Source of the DNA: CAYNVQ01 sp964400735
Lineage (GTDB): Bacteria > Acidobacteriota > Aminicenantia > Aminicenantales > Aminicenantaceae
Direction of reading: 5' to 3'
DNA: 64,000 nucleotides
Assembly (NCBI GenBank): GCA_964400735.1
Contig: CAYNVQ010000004.1
Location: 248,001 to 312,000, forward strand
The translations under genes and the position numbers were made by a program. Positions 53,592-61,879 of the stretch are shown one piece after another; within the stretch, counting starts at the first letter, position 1; every line of letters starts with the position of its first letter. Under the pieces are notes generated by a model that did no database searches, had not been told where the DNA came from, and saw nothing but the letters and a program-made list of their open reading frames with translations.

Positions 53592-54614
53592 ATGGATTCA
53601 CGGCGTCTGGTGCAAAAAACGCTGTCCTTCGATGCCCCGCCCAGGATCCCGAGACACAAGGGGATTTTGCCCTGGGCCGAGGAGAATTATCCGGATTTCG
53701 TCCGGAGGCTTCACCAGGTTTTCCCGGATGATATAGAGACGGCTCCGGCTGTTTACACCAAATCTCTGGAAACAAAGGGCGGCCGGTACAAAAAAGGCAT
53801 CTATGTGGACGAGTGGGGTTGCCTTTTCAGCAATCCTCTGGACGGCGTGATCGGCATCGTCCAGACTCCTCTCATCCAAGACTGGAAAGATTTGGATGAG
53901 TTCAAGCCGCCGGAAGCGACCCTCAACCTCGACAGGGAAAGTATCAACCGCTTTTGTCGAGAATCGGGCCGTTTCGTGCTGATGGGATCGTTTGTTCGTC
54001 CTTTCGAGAGATTCCAGTTTATCCGCACCATGGAGCAGGCTATGGTCGACCTCATGGAGCAGCCACCCGAATTTTTTGAACTTCTGGACAGAATCCATCA
54101 GCATTATGTCAAAGAGATTGAGGTTTGGGCCAGCACGGATGTGGATGCCATTTCCGTGATGGATGATTGGGGTACCCAGTCGGGCCTTATCGCATCGCCT
54201 GATGTTTTCCGGAAGATCTTTCTTCCTATGTACAAAGAATACGCGGAAATCGGCCGGCATTACGGCAAACATGTGTTCATGCATTCGGACGGCCAAATCA
54301 AGAGAATCATCCCGGACCTGATCGAGGCCGGAGTGGATGCCCTGAACAGCCAGATTTTTTGCATGGGGGTGGAAGAGCTCGGGCGCCTGTTTCGGGGAAA
54401 CCTTACCTTCTGGGGGGAGATCGACAGACAGAATCTCCTGCCCCATGGGACCCGCCAGGAAATTCAGCAGGCCGTATATGAAATATGGCTTCGTCTTTAT
54501 GAAGGGGGAGGGGTGATCGCCCAGTGCGAGTTCGGCCTGGAGGCCAAACCGGATAATATTTGGACGGTCTATGAAACATGGGATAGCTTGAGCCGAACAG
54601 GAAGGATAGCGTGA
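53592..54614 (+). CDS. uroporphyrinogen decarboxylase-like (URO-D fold) protein
   Basis: A 340-residue TIM-barrel protein related to UroD and to the corrinoid methyltransferases MtaA/CmuA. Supporting segments are VLMGSFVRPFERFQFI, VDAISVMDDWGTQSGL, HSDGQIKRIIPDLIEAGVDA and NLTFWGEIDRQ. True haem-pathway UroD enzymes have a different N-terminal Arg motif, and there are no other haem genes nearby. Members of this subgroup often sit beside sugar genes, so a role in carbohydrate chemistry is likely but undefined. ATG 53592 is used; an upstream in-frame TTG (53580) overlaps the ribosome site. The stop overlaps the ROK kinase start. Confidence 0.82.
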   Translation: MDSRRLVQKTLSFDAPPRIPRHKGILPWAEENYPDFVRRLHQVFPDDIETAPAVYTKSLETKGGRYKKGIYVDEWGCLFSNPLDGVIGIVQTPLIQDWKDLDEFKPPEATLNLDRESINRFCRESGRFVLMGSFVRPFERFQFIRTMEQAMVDLMEQPPEFFELLDRIHQHYVKEIEVWASTDVDAISVMDDWGTQSGLIASPDVFRKIFLPMYKEYAEIGRHYGKHVFMHSDGQIKRIIPDLIEAGVDALNSQIFCMGVEELGRLFRGNLTFWGEIDRQNLLPHGTRQEIQQAVYEIWLRLYEGGGVIAQCEFGLEAKPDNIWTVYETWDSLSRTGRIA

Positions 54615-55537
54615 TGTCGAAAGAAAAGGAATATGTGGTGGGGGTCGATCTGGGGGGGACCAAAGTGGAAGCCTGTCTGCTGGATAGGAACAGGAAGTGT
54701 GTCTCCCGTTATCGAATGCCCTCAGAGGCATCCAAAGGTATGGACCAGGTGTTGGCCAACATCGAGAAAGTTATCCAGCAGGTTAGTGATGGGAAATCCA
54801 TTGCTGCTGTGGGTATGGGAACTCCGGGCACGTATGTTCCTTCGGAGGACCGTCTGTACGGAGCGCCCCACACACCGGTGTATGAGAGGCCGGGCCTGAT
54901 ACAGCGCTTGAGGGACCGTTTGGATGTTCCCCTCGTCATCGAGAACGATGCCAACTGTCTGGCCCTGGCCGAATTCTACGCCAGCTGCGAGGGAAAATAC
55001 CGTTATGTCATGGCAGTGATTCTGGGGACCGGAGTGGGATGCGGCCTGATTCTGGATAATAGATTGTACCGGGGATCCAAGGGTGGGGCAGGGGAGATCG
55101 GCCACACTTCGATCGATATCAACGGGAGGCTGTGCGAGTGCGGCTCGAGGGGATGCGTGGAGGCCTATCTCTCCGGGCCGAGCCACAGCCGGAGATTTCA
55201 TGAGATCAGCGGAAAACAAAAGAGCCTGGAGGAGATCTATCGCCTCTATCAGAAAGGCGATCCCCTTGCCCGCCGGCTGCTGGAGGAAAGCTGCCACATC
55301 ATGGGGGTCTTTTTCGCCAACACCATCAATGCCCTCGACCTGGAAGCCATCATCCTGGGAGGCGGTGTATCGAACACCCCTCTCTGGTATAAAAAGGTCC
55401 CCTTATTGATGGGGCAGTGGTTTTTTGGGGTTCCAAGACAGGAGGTCTCCATCATCAAGGCTCAGTTGGGTGACTCTGCCGGCGTTTTCGGTGCGGCGTA
55501 TTTGGCCCTGCGCGAGCTAGGATACATGGATTTTTGA
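54614..55537 (+). CDS. ROK-family sugar kinase (glucokinase-like)
   Basis: A 307-residue ROK kinase. The phosphate-binding motif VGVDLGGTKVEACLLD is at ~8-23, the catalytic Asp lies in IENDANCLALAEF, GVGCGLI follows, and the zinc-binding motif is CECGSRGCVEAY. No N-terminal DNA-binding domain is present, so it is an enzyme, not a repressor. It probably phosphorylates glucose, mannose or N-acetyl sugars. Its ATG overlaps the TGA of the UroD-like gene (ATGA type), indicating translational coupling. It would activate a hexose released by the neighbouring hydrolases. Confidence 0.9.
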   Translation: MSKEKEYVVGVDLGGTKVEACLLDRNRKCVSRYRMPSEASKGMDQVLANIEKVIQQVSDGKSIAAVGMGTPGTYVPSEDRLYGAPHTPVYERPGLIQRLRDRLDVPLVIENDANCLALAEFYASCEGKYRYVMAVILGTGVGCGLILDNRLYRGSKGGAGEIGHTSIDINGRLCECGSRGCVEAYLSGPSHSRRFHEISGKQKSLEEIYRLYQKGDPLARRLLEESCHIMGVFFANTINALDLEAIILGGGVSNTPLWYKKVPLLMGQWFFGVPRQEVSIIKAQLGDSAGVFGAAYLALRELGYMDF

Positions 55538-55540
55538 TTT

Positions 55541-55580
55541 CGCCTCCTTCCTCCGATGTCTCTCAAACTGTCCCCTAATG
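55541..55580 (+). repeat. degenerate intergenic repeat family, short copy 4
   Basis: TTCCTCCGATGTCTCTCAA (55548-55566) matches the core TCCTCCGATGTCGCTCAA of the blocks at 36291 and 48132-48190 with one difference, and is followed by a TGTCCCCTAATG string. Only this core is retained. Confidence 0.45.
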
Positions 55581-55743
55581 TTCTTTTTTAGATCATGTTT
55601 TTTGGAGAATGTCACACCTTTTGTTTCACACTGTTTTATTTCCTATTGTTATGGGATAAAATCAAAATTTAGATCAAAATCGGGATGATGATTGTTGAAA
55701 TAAGGTCTATTAATTTTAACGAAAAAATTAGAGGGAGGGCAAA

Positions 55744-58080
55744 ATGAAGCTCCATGAGGCGCTGGCCCAGATTGAACGAATTTTCATTCCAGAAAAAGGG
55801 GATCCCGTAGAAGAGACCATCGCCCGGGAGCTCGGAGAACGGCTCGGGATATTCGCTGATGTGGGCAAAATGGATATCGAGAGTTTCATATCAAAAAAAG
55901 GGGCCCTCAATATCGCCGTTGTATCGGCGGAAATGGAAGGGAAATTGAAGCATTTGGACCTCGACCTTCCTTCTGGAGAATGGATTCTTTTCCATCTGGA
56001 CGGAAATTCCTGCCTCTGGCTGCTCAGTTCCAGGCCTTCTTTCCTTTTTACCGGCTATGCCTTTGTGACAGAAAATCTGTGGAACCAGGACATTTCTTCC
56101 GAAAAGCCTTGGGTGAAAAAAGTAAGTTTTTCTGTGGGAAAATCGACCTTCGATCTTTTCCTGACCCAGTATGCCCGTATGATAAGGGACTTCGACCGCG
56201 AGAAATACGTAAGGGAATATGCCCGGCTGGGATTCACACACCTAGAGGTCAATGCTCTTGCATCGGATTTTCCTTTTGAAAAAGGTGTTCCAGGGGAGTT
56301 TTACCCGGATTTTTACACCTACTGTCCGGCCCTTGACCAGTTCACCGCTAGCCGGTTGAACCTGGGTATTTATCCCGAAGACTATCTTAATGCCAACCTC
56401 GAGCGGCTGAAAGAGAATTCCCGGCTAGCCTTGAAATACGGACTTAAGCCCGGGCTTCTCTGCTTTGAACCCCGCTCCGTACCCGAAGAACTGTTCGAGA
56501 AATATCCGACGCTCCGTGGAGCGCGGGTCGACCACCCGTTCCGGAGCTTCAAACCCCGGTTCAACCTGTCCATAGCCCATCCTGCGGTCCGGGAACATTA
56601 TGCCGAACTGCTGACCAATCTGATGCAAGAGATCCCGGAATTGGAATTCCTGACCGTTTGGAGCAACGACAGCGGAGCCGGCTTCGAACACACAAAGTCT
56701 TTATACGTCGGCCGGAACGGCGGGGCCTATTTGATCCGCGAGTGGAAGGACGATGAGGATATTGCCCGAGCGGCCGCTGCCAATATCGGGCGTTTTTTCA
56801 GGCTGTTACAGGACACTGGGTCACGGATCAATCCAGATTTTCGAGTCGTTACCCGCTTGGAATCATTCTATGGAGAAAGAGATCATCTATGGCCAGAAAT
56901 CAAGGATGGAATCGACGTGGAGGTGAACTCCCTGCTCACCAGAGGTTGGGAGAACCATTATCCCCATCCCCGATATCCCGACCTTCAGGTTTCAGGATCG
57001 GCCTTCCATAACATCCTCGAAAGCAGAGAGGCCTATCTTTCCCAGGAACTCGAATCCCGCAGCAGCCGCTGCTATTTTTATCACTCATTCGGATCCCACA
57101 CCAATCATGAGCCGCTCCTGGGAATCCCTTTCCCCTGGTTGACCTACGAGAAACTGCAGGCCTGTTCGAAATTAGACATCGAGACATTGGCCCATGTCGG
57201 AGGCATTCATCCTCCAGAGAAAGTCCCCTATGCTGTAAACCAGGAAGTTTTCCGTCGTTTCCAGATGGACTCATCGATAGATATAGAGCAAGCCGTATTG
57301 GAGATCGCAGAAAGATATGCAGGTGAATCATACGCGTCAGATTTGGTTCAGGGCTGGCGTCTCGTTGAACAAGCCATTAGGGGCTTTGTCCCTCTCTCCA
57401 TTTACAGCCACTACGGAATCGTCTGGCAGAGGCTGTTTCTGAGACCTTTTGTCCCGGATATCGAACGGATCCCTGAGCCGGAAAGAGCCTATTACGAGAA
57501 ATACATGTGCACCTCCGTCCACAACCCAAACCGGGTGGACCTGGCCAAAGATGTCCTTTTTGAGCTACTTACTAAGGAGTATGCTCATCAGGCTTACAAG
57601 CGGATCGATAAGAATGTGTGGACTTCCTTGGATGCGGCCATTGATCTTTTCGGGGAGAAGATGGAGGATGCATACAGAAATGAAAGTGGGCAAGCAAAAA
57701 AGGTCTTCGAGGATCAATATTTTCGGGGAAGGGCCTTGCGTTGCATGTTTACCACTTTGCGTAACACGGCTGTCTGGATCTATGCTGTCCATGAATGTCT
57801 GGATTCCGATGACCCGGAGAAAAAAGCCGACTGTCGAAACCTTCTGGATGACATGATCCAAGGAGAAATAAAGAATTGCCTTGAACTCATCAGGCTATGG
57901 GAAACGGCCCCGATCGAGTGGATGATCGTATCCGGCTCAGAAGAAACTCCCTTTATTTACGGCTTGAACTTCCCTCTGCTTTTAAAGAAAAAAATATCGC
58001 TGATGGAAAAACACCGCACCGATGAGCCTTTCATCGATCCCTATTACATGTTCCGCATCGTCAAAGATCCGTATGCCTGA
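55744..58080 (+). CDS. large protein of unknown function, probable TIM-barrel glycoside hydrolase-like
   Basis: A 778-residue protein without a signal peptide. The order suggests an N-terminal alpha/beta domain (~1-130) like those preceding GH20/GH67 barrels, then a barrel-like region with FTHLEVNALASDFPF, LKPGLLCFEPRSVPEELF, FLTVWSNDSGAGFEHTKSLY (residues ~300-330) and DFRVVTRLESFYGE. A helical C-terminal part (~520-770) follows. The WSNDSGAG strand end would be a natural place for catalytic acids, but I could not assign residues or a family. GGGAGG precedes the ATG. It is the last plus-strand gene of the sugar block. Sugar-related by context; enzymatic nature is inference. Confidence 0.6.
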   Translation: MKLHEALAQIERIFIPEKGDPVEETIARELGERLGIFADVGKMDIESFISKKGALNIAVVSAEMEGKLKHLDLDLPSGEWILFHLDGNSCLWLLSSRPSFLFTGYAFVTENLWNQDISSEKPWVKKVSFSVGKSTFDLFLTQYARMIRDFDREKYVREYARLGFTHLEVNALASDFPFEKGVPGEFYPDFYTYCPALDQFTASRLNLGIYPEDYLNANLERLKENSRLALKYGLKPGLLCFEPRSVPEELFEKYPTLRGARVDHPFRSFKPRFNLSIAHPAVREHYAELLTNLMQEIPELEFLTVWSNDSGAGFEHTKSLYVGRNGGAYLIREWKDDEDIARAAAANIGRFFRLLQDTGSRINPDFRVVTRLESFYGERDHLWPEIKDGIDVEVNSLLTRGWENHYPHPRYPDLQVSGSAFHNILESREAYLSQELESRSSRCYFYHSFGSHTNHEPLLGIPFPWLTYEKLQACSKLDIETLAHVGGIHPPEKVPYAVNQEVFRRFQMDSSIDIEQAVLEIAERYAGESYASDLVQGWRLVEQAIRGFVPLSIYSHYGIVWQRLFLRPFVPDIERIPEPERAYYEKYMCTSVHNPNRVDLAKDVLFELLTKEYAHQAYKRIDKNVWTSLDAAIDLFGEKMEDAYRNESGQAKKVFEDQYFRGRALRCMFTTLRNTAVWIYAVHECLDSDDPEKKADCRNLLDDMIQGEIKNCLELIRLWETAPIEWMIVSGSEETPFIYGLNFPLLLKKKISLMEKHRTDEPFIDPYYMFRIVKDPYA

Positions 58081-58692
58081 TCATTCCATCTGAGGGCTGG
58101 CGTATCCAGCAGAGAGGATTAGCCTAAACGCCTCATCCACGGTGATTCCCAGATACTCCACCTCATTCTCGGAAACGAGGCAGAAGAATCCTGTCGTCGG
58201 ATTGGGGGTAGTGGGAACAAAGACTTTGAGGATTTTCTTCCCTCCATCTGCCGGAATGAGTTCTTTGTCCTCTCCGGTGACGAATCCGATAAACGAAATC
58301 CCTCTTTCAGAAAATTTGAGAAGGACCACTTTGGAGAACAGCCTTTTTTCTCCTAGGACGCCGACGGTGAGGTGTTTAATACTCTGGTATATGGTTTTGA
58401 TCACGGGTATCCTGGCCAGTATTTTTTCCCCTATGCCGAGCATCTTTTTGCCGAAGTAGTTGCTGGCGATCAGGCCTGCAATAAGGATAAGGATAAGAAC
58501 CAAGAGGACCTCTACCCCGTAAAAAGGAATATAGGTTCTTGGATTGAGGGAAGGGGGAAATAAGGCAAATGTATTGCCGATGAGGTTGACCAGGGCCCGA
58601 ATAAGAAGAACGGTCAGCCACAAGGGGATGATGACCATCATCCCTGTTATGAAATATTTTCTTATCGTCTTCCAAATTTTCTTTTGGATCAT
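58081..58692 (-). CDS. DUF502 integral membrane protein
   Basis: A 203-residue protein of the DUF502 family. Two membrane helices lie at ~18-40 (GMMVIIPLWLTVLLIRALVN) and ~60-85 (GVEVLLVLILILIAGLIASN). The conserved segment PVIKTIYQSIKHLTVGVLGE and the later FVPTTPNPTTGFFCLV are family hallmarks. ATG 58692 is chosen because AAAGGAGG stands just upstream; a longer frame starts at 58728. Its stop codon abuts that of the preceding plus-strand gene, so they are tail to tail without spacer. The role of DUF502 is not defined. Confidence 0.9.
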   Translation of the reverse strand: MIQKKIWKTIRKYFITGMMVIIPLWLTVLLIRALVNLIGNTFALFPPSLNPRTYIPFYGVEVLLVLILILIAGLIASNYFGKKMLGIGEKILARIPVIKTIYQSIKHLTVGVLGEKRLFSKVVLLKFSERGISFIGFVTGEDKELIPADGGKKILKVFVPTTPNPTTGFFCLVSENEVEYLGITVDEAFRLILSAGYASPQME

Positions 58693-59083
58693 GCCAGCCT
58701 CCTTTGTGGTTCCTATATAATGAGGCATCCTTTTTTCCGCGACAAAGAAACAGTCAGGCAGGCTGGTTCCTCAGCCCGCTGGTTTATCCAGCGAGGAAAA
58801 CCAGCTTATTCCTCGGCTTGCTCTCCTCTTCGAGGAACCATGCCCGCTCGCCTCCGGATGGCTTCCTAACCAACCTGCCTGACTTCCAAGAGAACCATCA
58901 CGGAAAAAAGAATGCTTACCTTTATAACCTGGTTTTTGCATTAAAGCAAATTTCGATTTAGAATAATAGGGACTGCTCAGGAGCCGGCAAGAAAAGACCC
59001 GGCTGGTGCAGAGGCTTGATGACACTTCAGATCCTGATTTTTCCGGTTATACTGTTATTCCATTGGATGATCGAGGAGGAGGA
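58693..59083. other. divergent intergenic region containing MITE-like copy 2
   Basis: About 390 bases between the DUF502 gene and the GT78-like gene. The inverted-repeat element occupies 58725-58918; the remaining ~165 bases before the transferase gene presumably hold its promoter, but none stands out. Confidence 0.5.
58725..58918 (+). repeat. MITE-like inverted-repeat element, copy 2
   Basis: Outer arms begin GCATCCTTTTTTCCGCGAC and end with CGGAAAAAAGAATGCTTA. Inner arms are GTCAGGCAGGCTGGTT (58753-58768) and AACCAACCTGCCTGAC (58868-58883). The internal hairpin here is GCTGGTTT/AAACCAGC (58778-58785, 58798-58805): compared with copies 1 and 3, the A-T pair at position five has become G-C, a compensatory change. 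The rest of the body is nearly the same as copy 3. Confidence 0.88.
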
Positions 59084-60328
59084 ATGAAATTCCACACGGC
59101 ATTGAGAGCCTGGGCTAACAGGCGCATCGAAAAGATCGATCATGCGGATCTCTTGGTGGGCATTCCCTGTTTCAATAACGATTCGACCATTGAGTACGTC
59201 ATGGATACGGTGAGCGAGGGAATCGCCCGCACCTATCCGGAATTACGGTCGGTGATCATCATCTCAGATGGCGGGTCGACCGACGACACACGAGAGGTCG
59301 CCAAAGAGAAGACGGTTTATCCGTTTATCGAAAAATTCGTCACCATCTACCGAGGCATGCCGGGTAAAGGGAGTGCGCTGCGCATGATTTTCGAGGCGGC
59401 CTCTTTTTTGGATGCTAAGGTATGCTTGCTGTTCGACTCAGATTTGAGGAGCATCACTCCAGAGTGGGTCAAGGCTCTTGCCGATCCGGTCCTTTCCCAT
59501 GGCCATGATTTCGTCGCCCCTGTCTATTCCCGCTACAAGTATGACGCTACCATCACAAACAACATCGCCTACAACATGACCCGGGCTTTGTATGGAAAGC
59601 GGGTGCGGCAGCCCATTGGAGGGGATTTTGGACTTTCTAACAAGATGGTCCATTTTTATTTCAACTGTGACCATGAGATCTGGATGACGGATATAGCCAG
59701 GTTCGGGATCGACATCTGGATGACCACCACAGCTATAGTGGGGGAGCATTCTATCTGCCAGGCTTATCTGGGCACAAAAATACATGATGCCAAAGATCCA
59801 TTGGAAAACCTGGGGCCGATGTTCAGACAGGTCGTCTACCCCATCTTCGAGCTGATGGAGAAAAACGAAGAGAAGTGGAAGAGCGTGGTCGGGAGTCATC
59901 CAGTCCCGACCTACGGAGAGTCTGCCCTGGGAGAACCAGAAGCCTTTTCGGTCGATCTCCCCGGAATGATCGAAAATTTCAAAGAAGGATTTCAAAACCT
60001 TTCCGCCCTGTGGGAAAAGATCATCAATCCTCAGAGTTTTGCCATGCTCAAAGGCTTGATCAGAAAGAGGAAGTTAGAAAATTTTTTGATGTCCACCGAG
60101 GATTGGGCGAAGATCGTCTACGATTTTGCCGTGACATTTCACCGCTGGAAAAAAGACAGGAAACATTTGGTCGATATCATGCGCCCCCTATATTACGCCC
60201 GAGTCGCTTCATTCATCAACCGAACCAAAGATATGACGACTATAGAAGCAGAGAAGGTCATCGATCAGCAGGCCCAAACGTTCGAAGCGCTGAAACCCTA
60301 TCTCTTGAAGGTCTGGACCAAGAAGTAA
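59084..60328 (+). CDS. GT-A glycosyltransferase resembling mannosylglycerate synthase (GT78)
   Basis: A 414-residue GT-A transferase. Motifs in order: GIPCFNNDSTIEYV, IISDGGSTDDT, MPGKGSALRMIFE, the metal-binding LFDSDLRSITPEW, QPIGGDFGLS, and FGIDIWMTTTAIV followed by IHDAKDPLENLGPMFRQV. The PGKG / DxD / QPxGGE-like / GIDxxxT order is that of the GT78 mannosylglycerate synthase of Rhodothermus, which joins GDP-mannose to D-glycerate. ATG 59084 is selected because GAGGAGGAGG lies directly upstream; a longer frame starts at 59006. It precedes glgA by 24 bases, so it may share the glycogen operon. The acceptor (glycerate, glucosylglycerate or other) is inferred. Confidence 0.75.
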   Translation: MKFHTALRAWANRRIEKIDHADLLVGIPCFNNDSTIEYVMDTVSEGIARTYPELRSVIIISDGGSTDDTREVAKEKTVYPFIEKFVTIYRGMPGKGSALRMIFEAASFLDAKVCLLFDSDLRSITPEWVKALADPVLSHGHDFVAPVYSRYKYDATITNNIAYNMTRALYGKRVRQPIGGDFGLSNKMVHFYFNCDHEIWMTDIARFGIDIWMTTTAIVGEHSICQAYLGTKIHDAKDPLENLGPMFRQVVYPIFELMEKNEEKWKSVVGSHPVPTYGESALGEPEAFSVDLPGMIENFKEGFQNLSALWEKIINPQSFAMLKGLIRKRKLENFLMSTEDWAKIVYDFAVTFHRWKKDRKHLVDIMRPLYYARVASFINRTKDMTTIEAEKVIDQQAQTFEALKPYLLKVWTKK

Positions 60329-60352
60329 CGTGGCGCAGGAGGACCTCTATCC

Positions 60353-61864
60353 ATGAACAAACTTAAAATACTTTTCGCCTCATCTGAAATTACCCCTTTT
60401 GCCAAAACCGGAGGATTGGCCGATGTATCGGGTTCTTTGCCCCCTGCCTTAGCTTCTTTGGGGCATCAAGTGATCGTTGTCACTCCTTTGTACAGATCGA
60501 CTAAAGGAGGAAAGAGCGGACTTGAAAGGCATGAAAAAATTCTTTCCGTACCGTTTAAAGGACAACCGTTGGCCGCCAGGGTTTTCCTTTCTAATCTGGG
60601 ATCTGAAGTCCCTGTCTATTTTATCCAGCGGGACGAATTTTTTGACCGCAGCGGCCTTTACGGTACTCCTGACGGGGACTATATCGACAATCCCGAAAGG
60701 TTCATTTTTTTCAGCCGTAGCATCCTGGAAATGAGCAAGTTGATCGGATACCTGCCAGATATCATTCACTGCCATGACTGGCAGACAAGCCTCGTTCCGG
60801 TTTATCTGAAGAGCATTTATAAGAATGATTCGAATTTTAAAAAAATCCGCTCTGTTTTCACCATCCATAATTTGGCCTATCAGGGTGTCTTTCCGAAAGA
60901 GACCATGCCGGTCAGCGGATTGCCTCAGGATCTCTATTCGGTAAAAGGCCTTGAATACTACGGAAAGATGAACTTCATGAAGGGCGGGATCCTGTTTTCG
61001 GATAAAATTACCACTGTGAGCGAGAGGTATTCGAAACAGATACAAACGCCAGAATATGGATACGGGCTGGACGGGGTGCTGAGAGACAGAACCGAAGACA
61101 TCGTCGGGATTTTGAACGGGGTGGATTATACGGCGTGGAATCCCGAGACCGACTCTCATATCGCGGCCAACTTCGATGTGAAGGACCTTTCTGGAAAGCA
61201 GAAATGCAAGGAGGAGTTGATCAAGATATTTGACTTACAGGGAACCGATAAATCTCCGGTCATCGGGCTGATATCCCGTTTGGCCGACCAAAAGGGCTTT
61301 GATATTCTGGCCGAAGCGATGGAAGATCTCCTGAAACTGGATATCTGCTTGATAATTTTGGGGACGGGAGATGCCAAGTATGAGAGGCAGTATGGGGCAT
61401 TGGGGAAAAAATATCCCGGCCGTCTGGGGGTGAAAATCGCCTTCGACAATGCTCTCGCCCATAAAATCGAGGCCGGGTCCGATATGTTCCTCATGCCGTC
61501 CAAATACGAGCCGTGCGGGCTGAACCAGATGTACAGCCTTAAATACGGCACCATTCCCATCGTAAGGGCCACAGGAGGGCTGGACGATACCATAAAAGAG
61601 TTCAATCCCGAGAGAGGGAATGGGAACGGGTTCAAGTTCGGAGCTTATTCCTCCGTGGAATTGATAAAGGCGGTAAAAAGGGCGAGATACCTCTATAGAA
61701 ATAAGCGATTGTGGACAAAACTCATGGAGAATGCGATGAAGGAGGATTTTTCTTGGAAAAAATCTGCCTGGAAATACGAACAGGTCTACCAGCAGGCTCT
61801 TGGCAAAGGGGAAAGCCCTGTATATTTAGAAAAAGTTAGGATGTCCCGCCAAGAATACGATTAG
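60353..61864 (+). CDS. glgA: glycogen synthase (ADP-glucose type, GT5)
   Basis: A 503-residue GT5 glycogen synthase, normal family length. The N-terminal KTGGLADVSGSLPPAL binds ADP-glucose. HCHDWQTSLVP and FTIHNLAYQGVFP belong to the first Rossmann domain. ISRLADQKGFDIL, MPSKYEPCGLNQMYSLKYGT (with the catalytic Glu) and ATGGLDDTI belong to the second. It adds glucose to the non-reducing end of growing alpha-1,4-glucan. GCAGGAGGACC precedes the ATG. It is followed after 15 bases by glgB. No glgC (ADP-glucose pyrophosphorylase) is in the window. Confidence 0.97.
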   Translation: MNKLKILFASSEITPFAKTGGLADVSGSLPPALASLGHQVIVVTPLYRSTKGGKSGLERHEKILSVPFKGQPLAARVFLSNLGSEVPVYFIQRDEFFDRSGLYGTPDGDYIDNPERFIFFSRSILEMSKLIGYLPDIIHCHDWQTSLVPVYLKSIYKNDSNFKKIRSVFTIHNLAYQGVFPKETMPVSGLPQDLYSVKGLEYYGKMNFMKGGILFSDKITTVSERYSKQIQTPEYGYGLDGVLRDRTEDIVGILNGVDYTAWNPETDSHIAANFDVKDLSGKQKCKEELIKIFDLQGTDKSPVIGLISRLADQKGFDILAEAMEDLLKLDICLIILGTGDAKYERQYGALGKKYPGRLGVKIAFDNALAHKIEAGSDMFLMPSKYEPCGLNQMYSLKYGTIPIVRATGGLDDTIKEFNPERGNGNGFKFGAYSSVELIKAVKRARYLYRNKRLWTKLMENAMKEDFSWKKSAWKYEQVYQQALGKGESPVYLEKVRMSRQEYD

Positions 61865-61879
61865 GAAGGAGCCCTGCGA

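Noticed and set aside
58741..58869. Short frames within the inverted-repeat elements, sharing a common C-terminal peptide
   Set aside because: They arise from the non-coding repeat; the same peptide reappears at 63795-63980 for the same reason.
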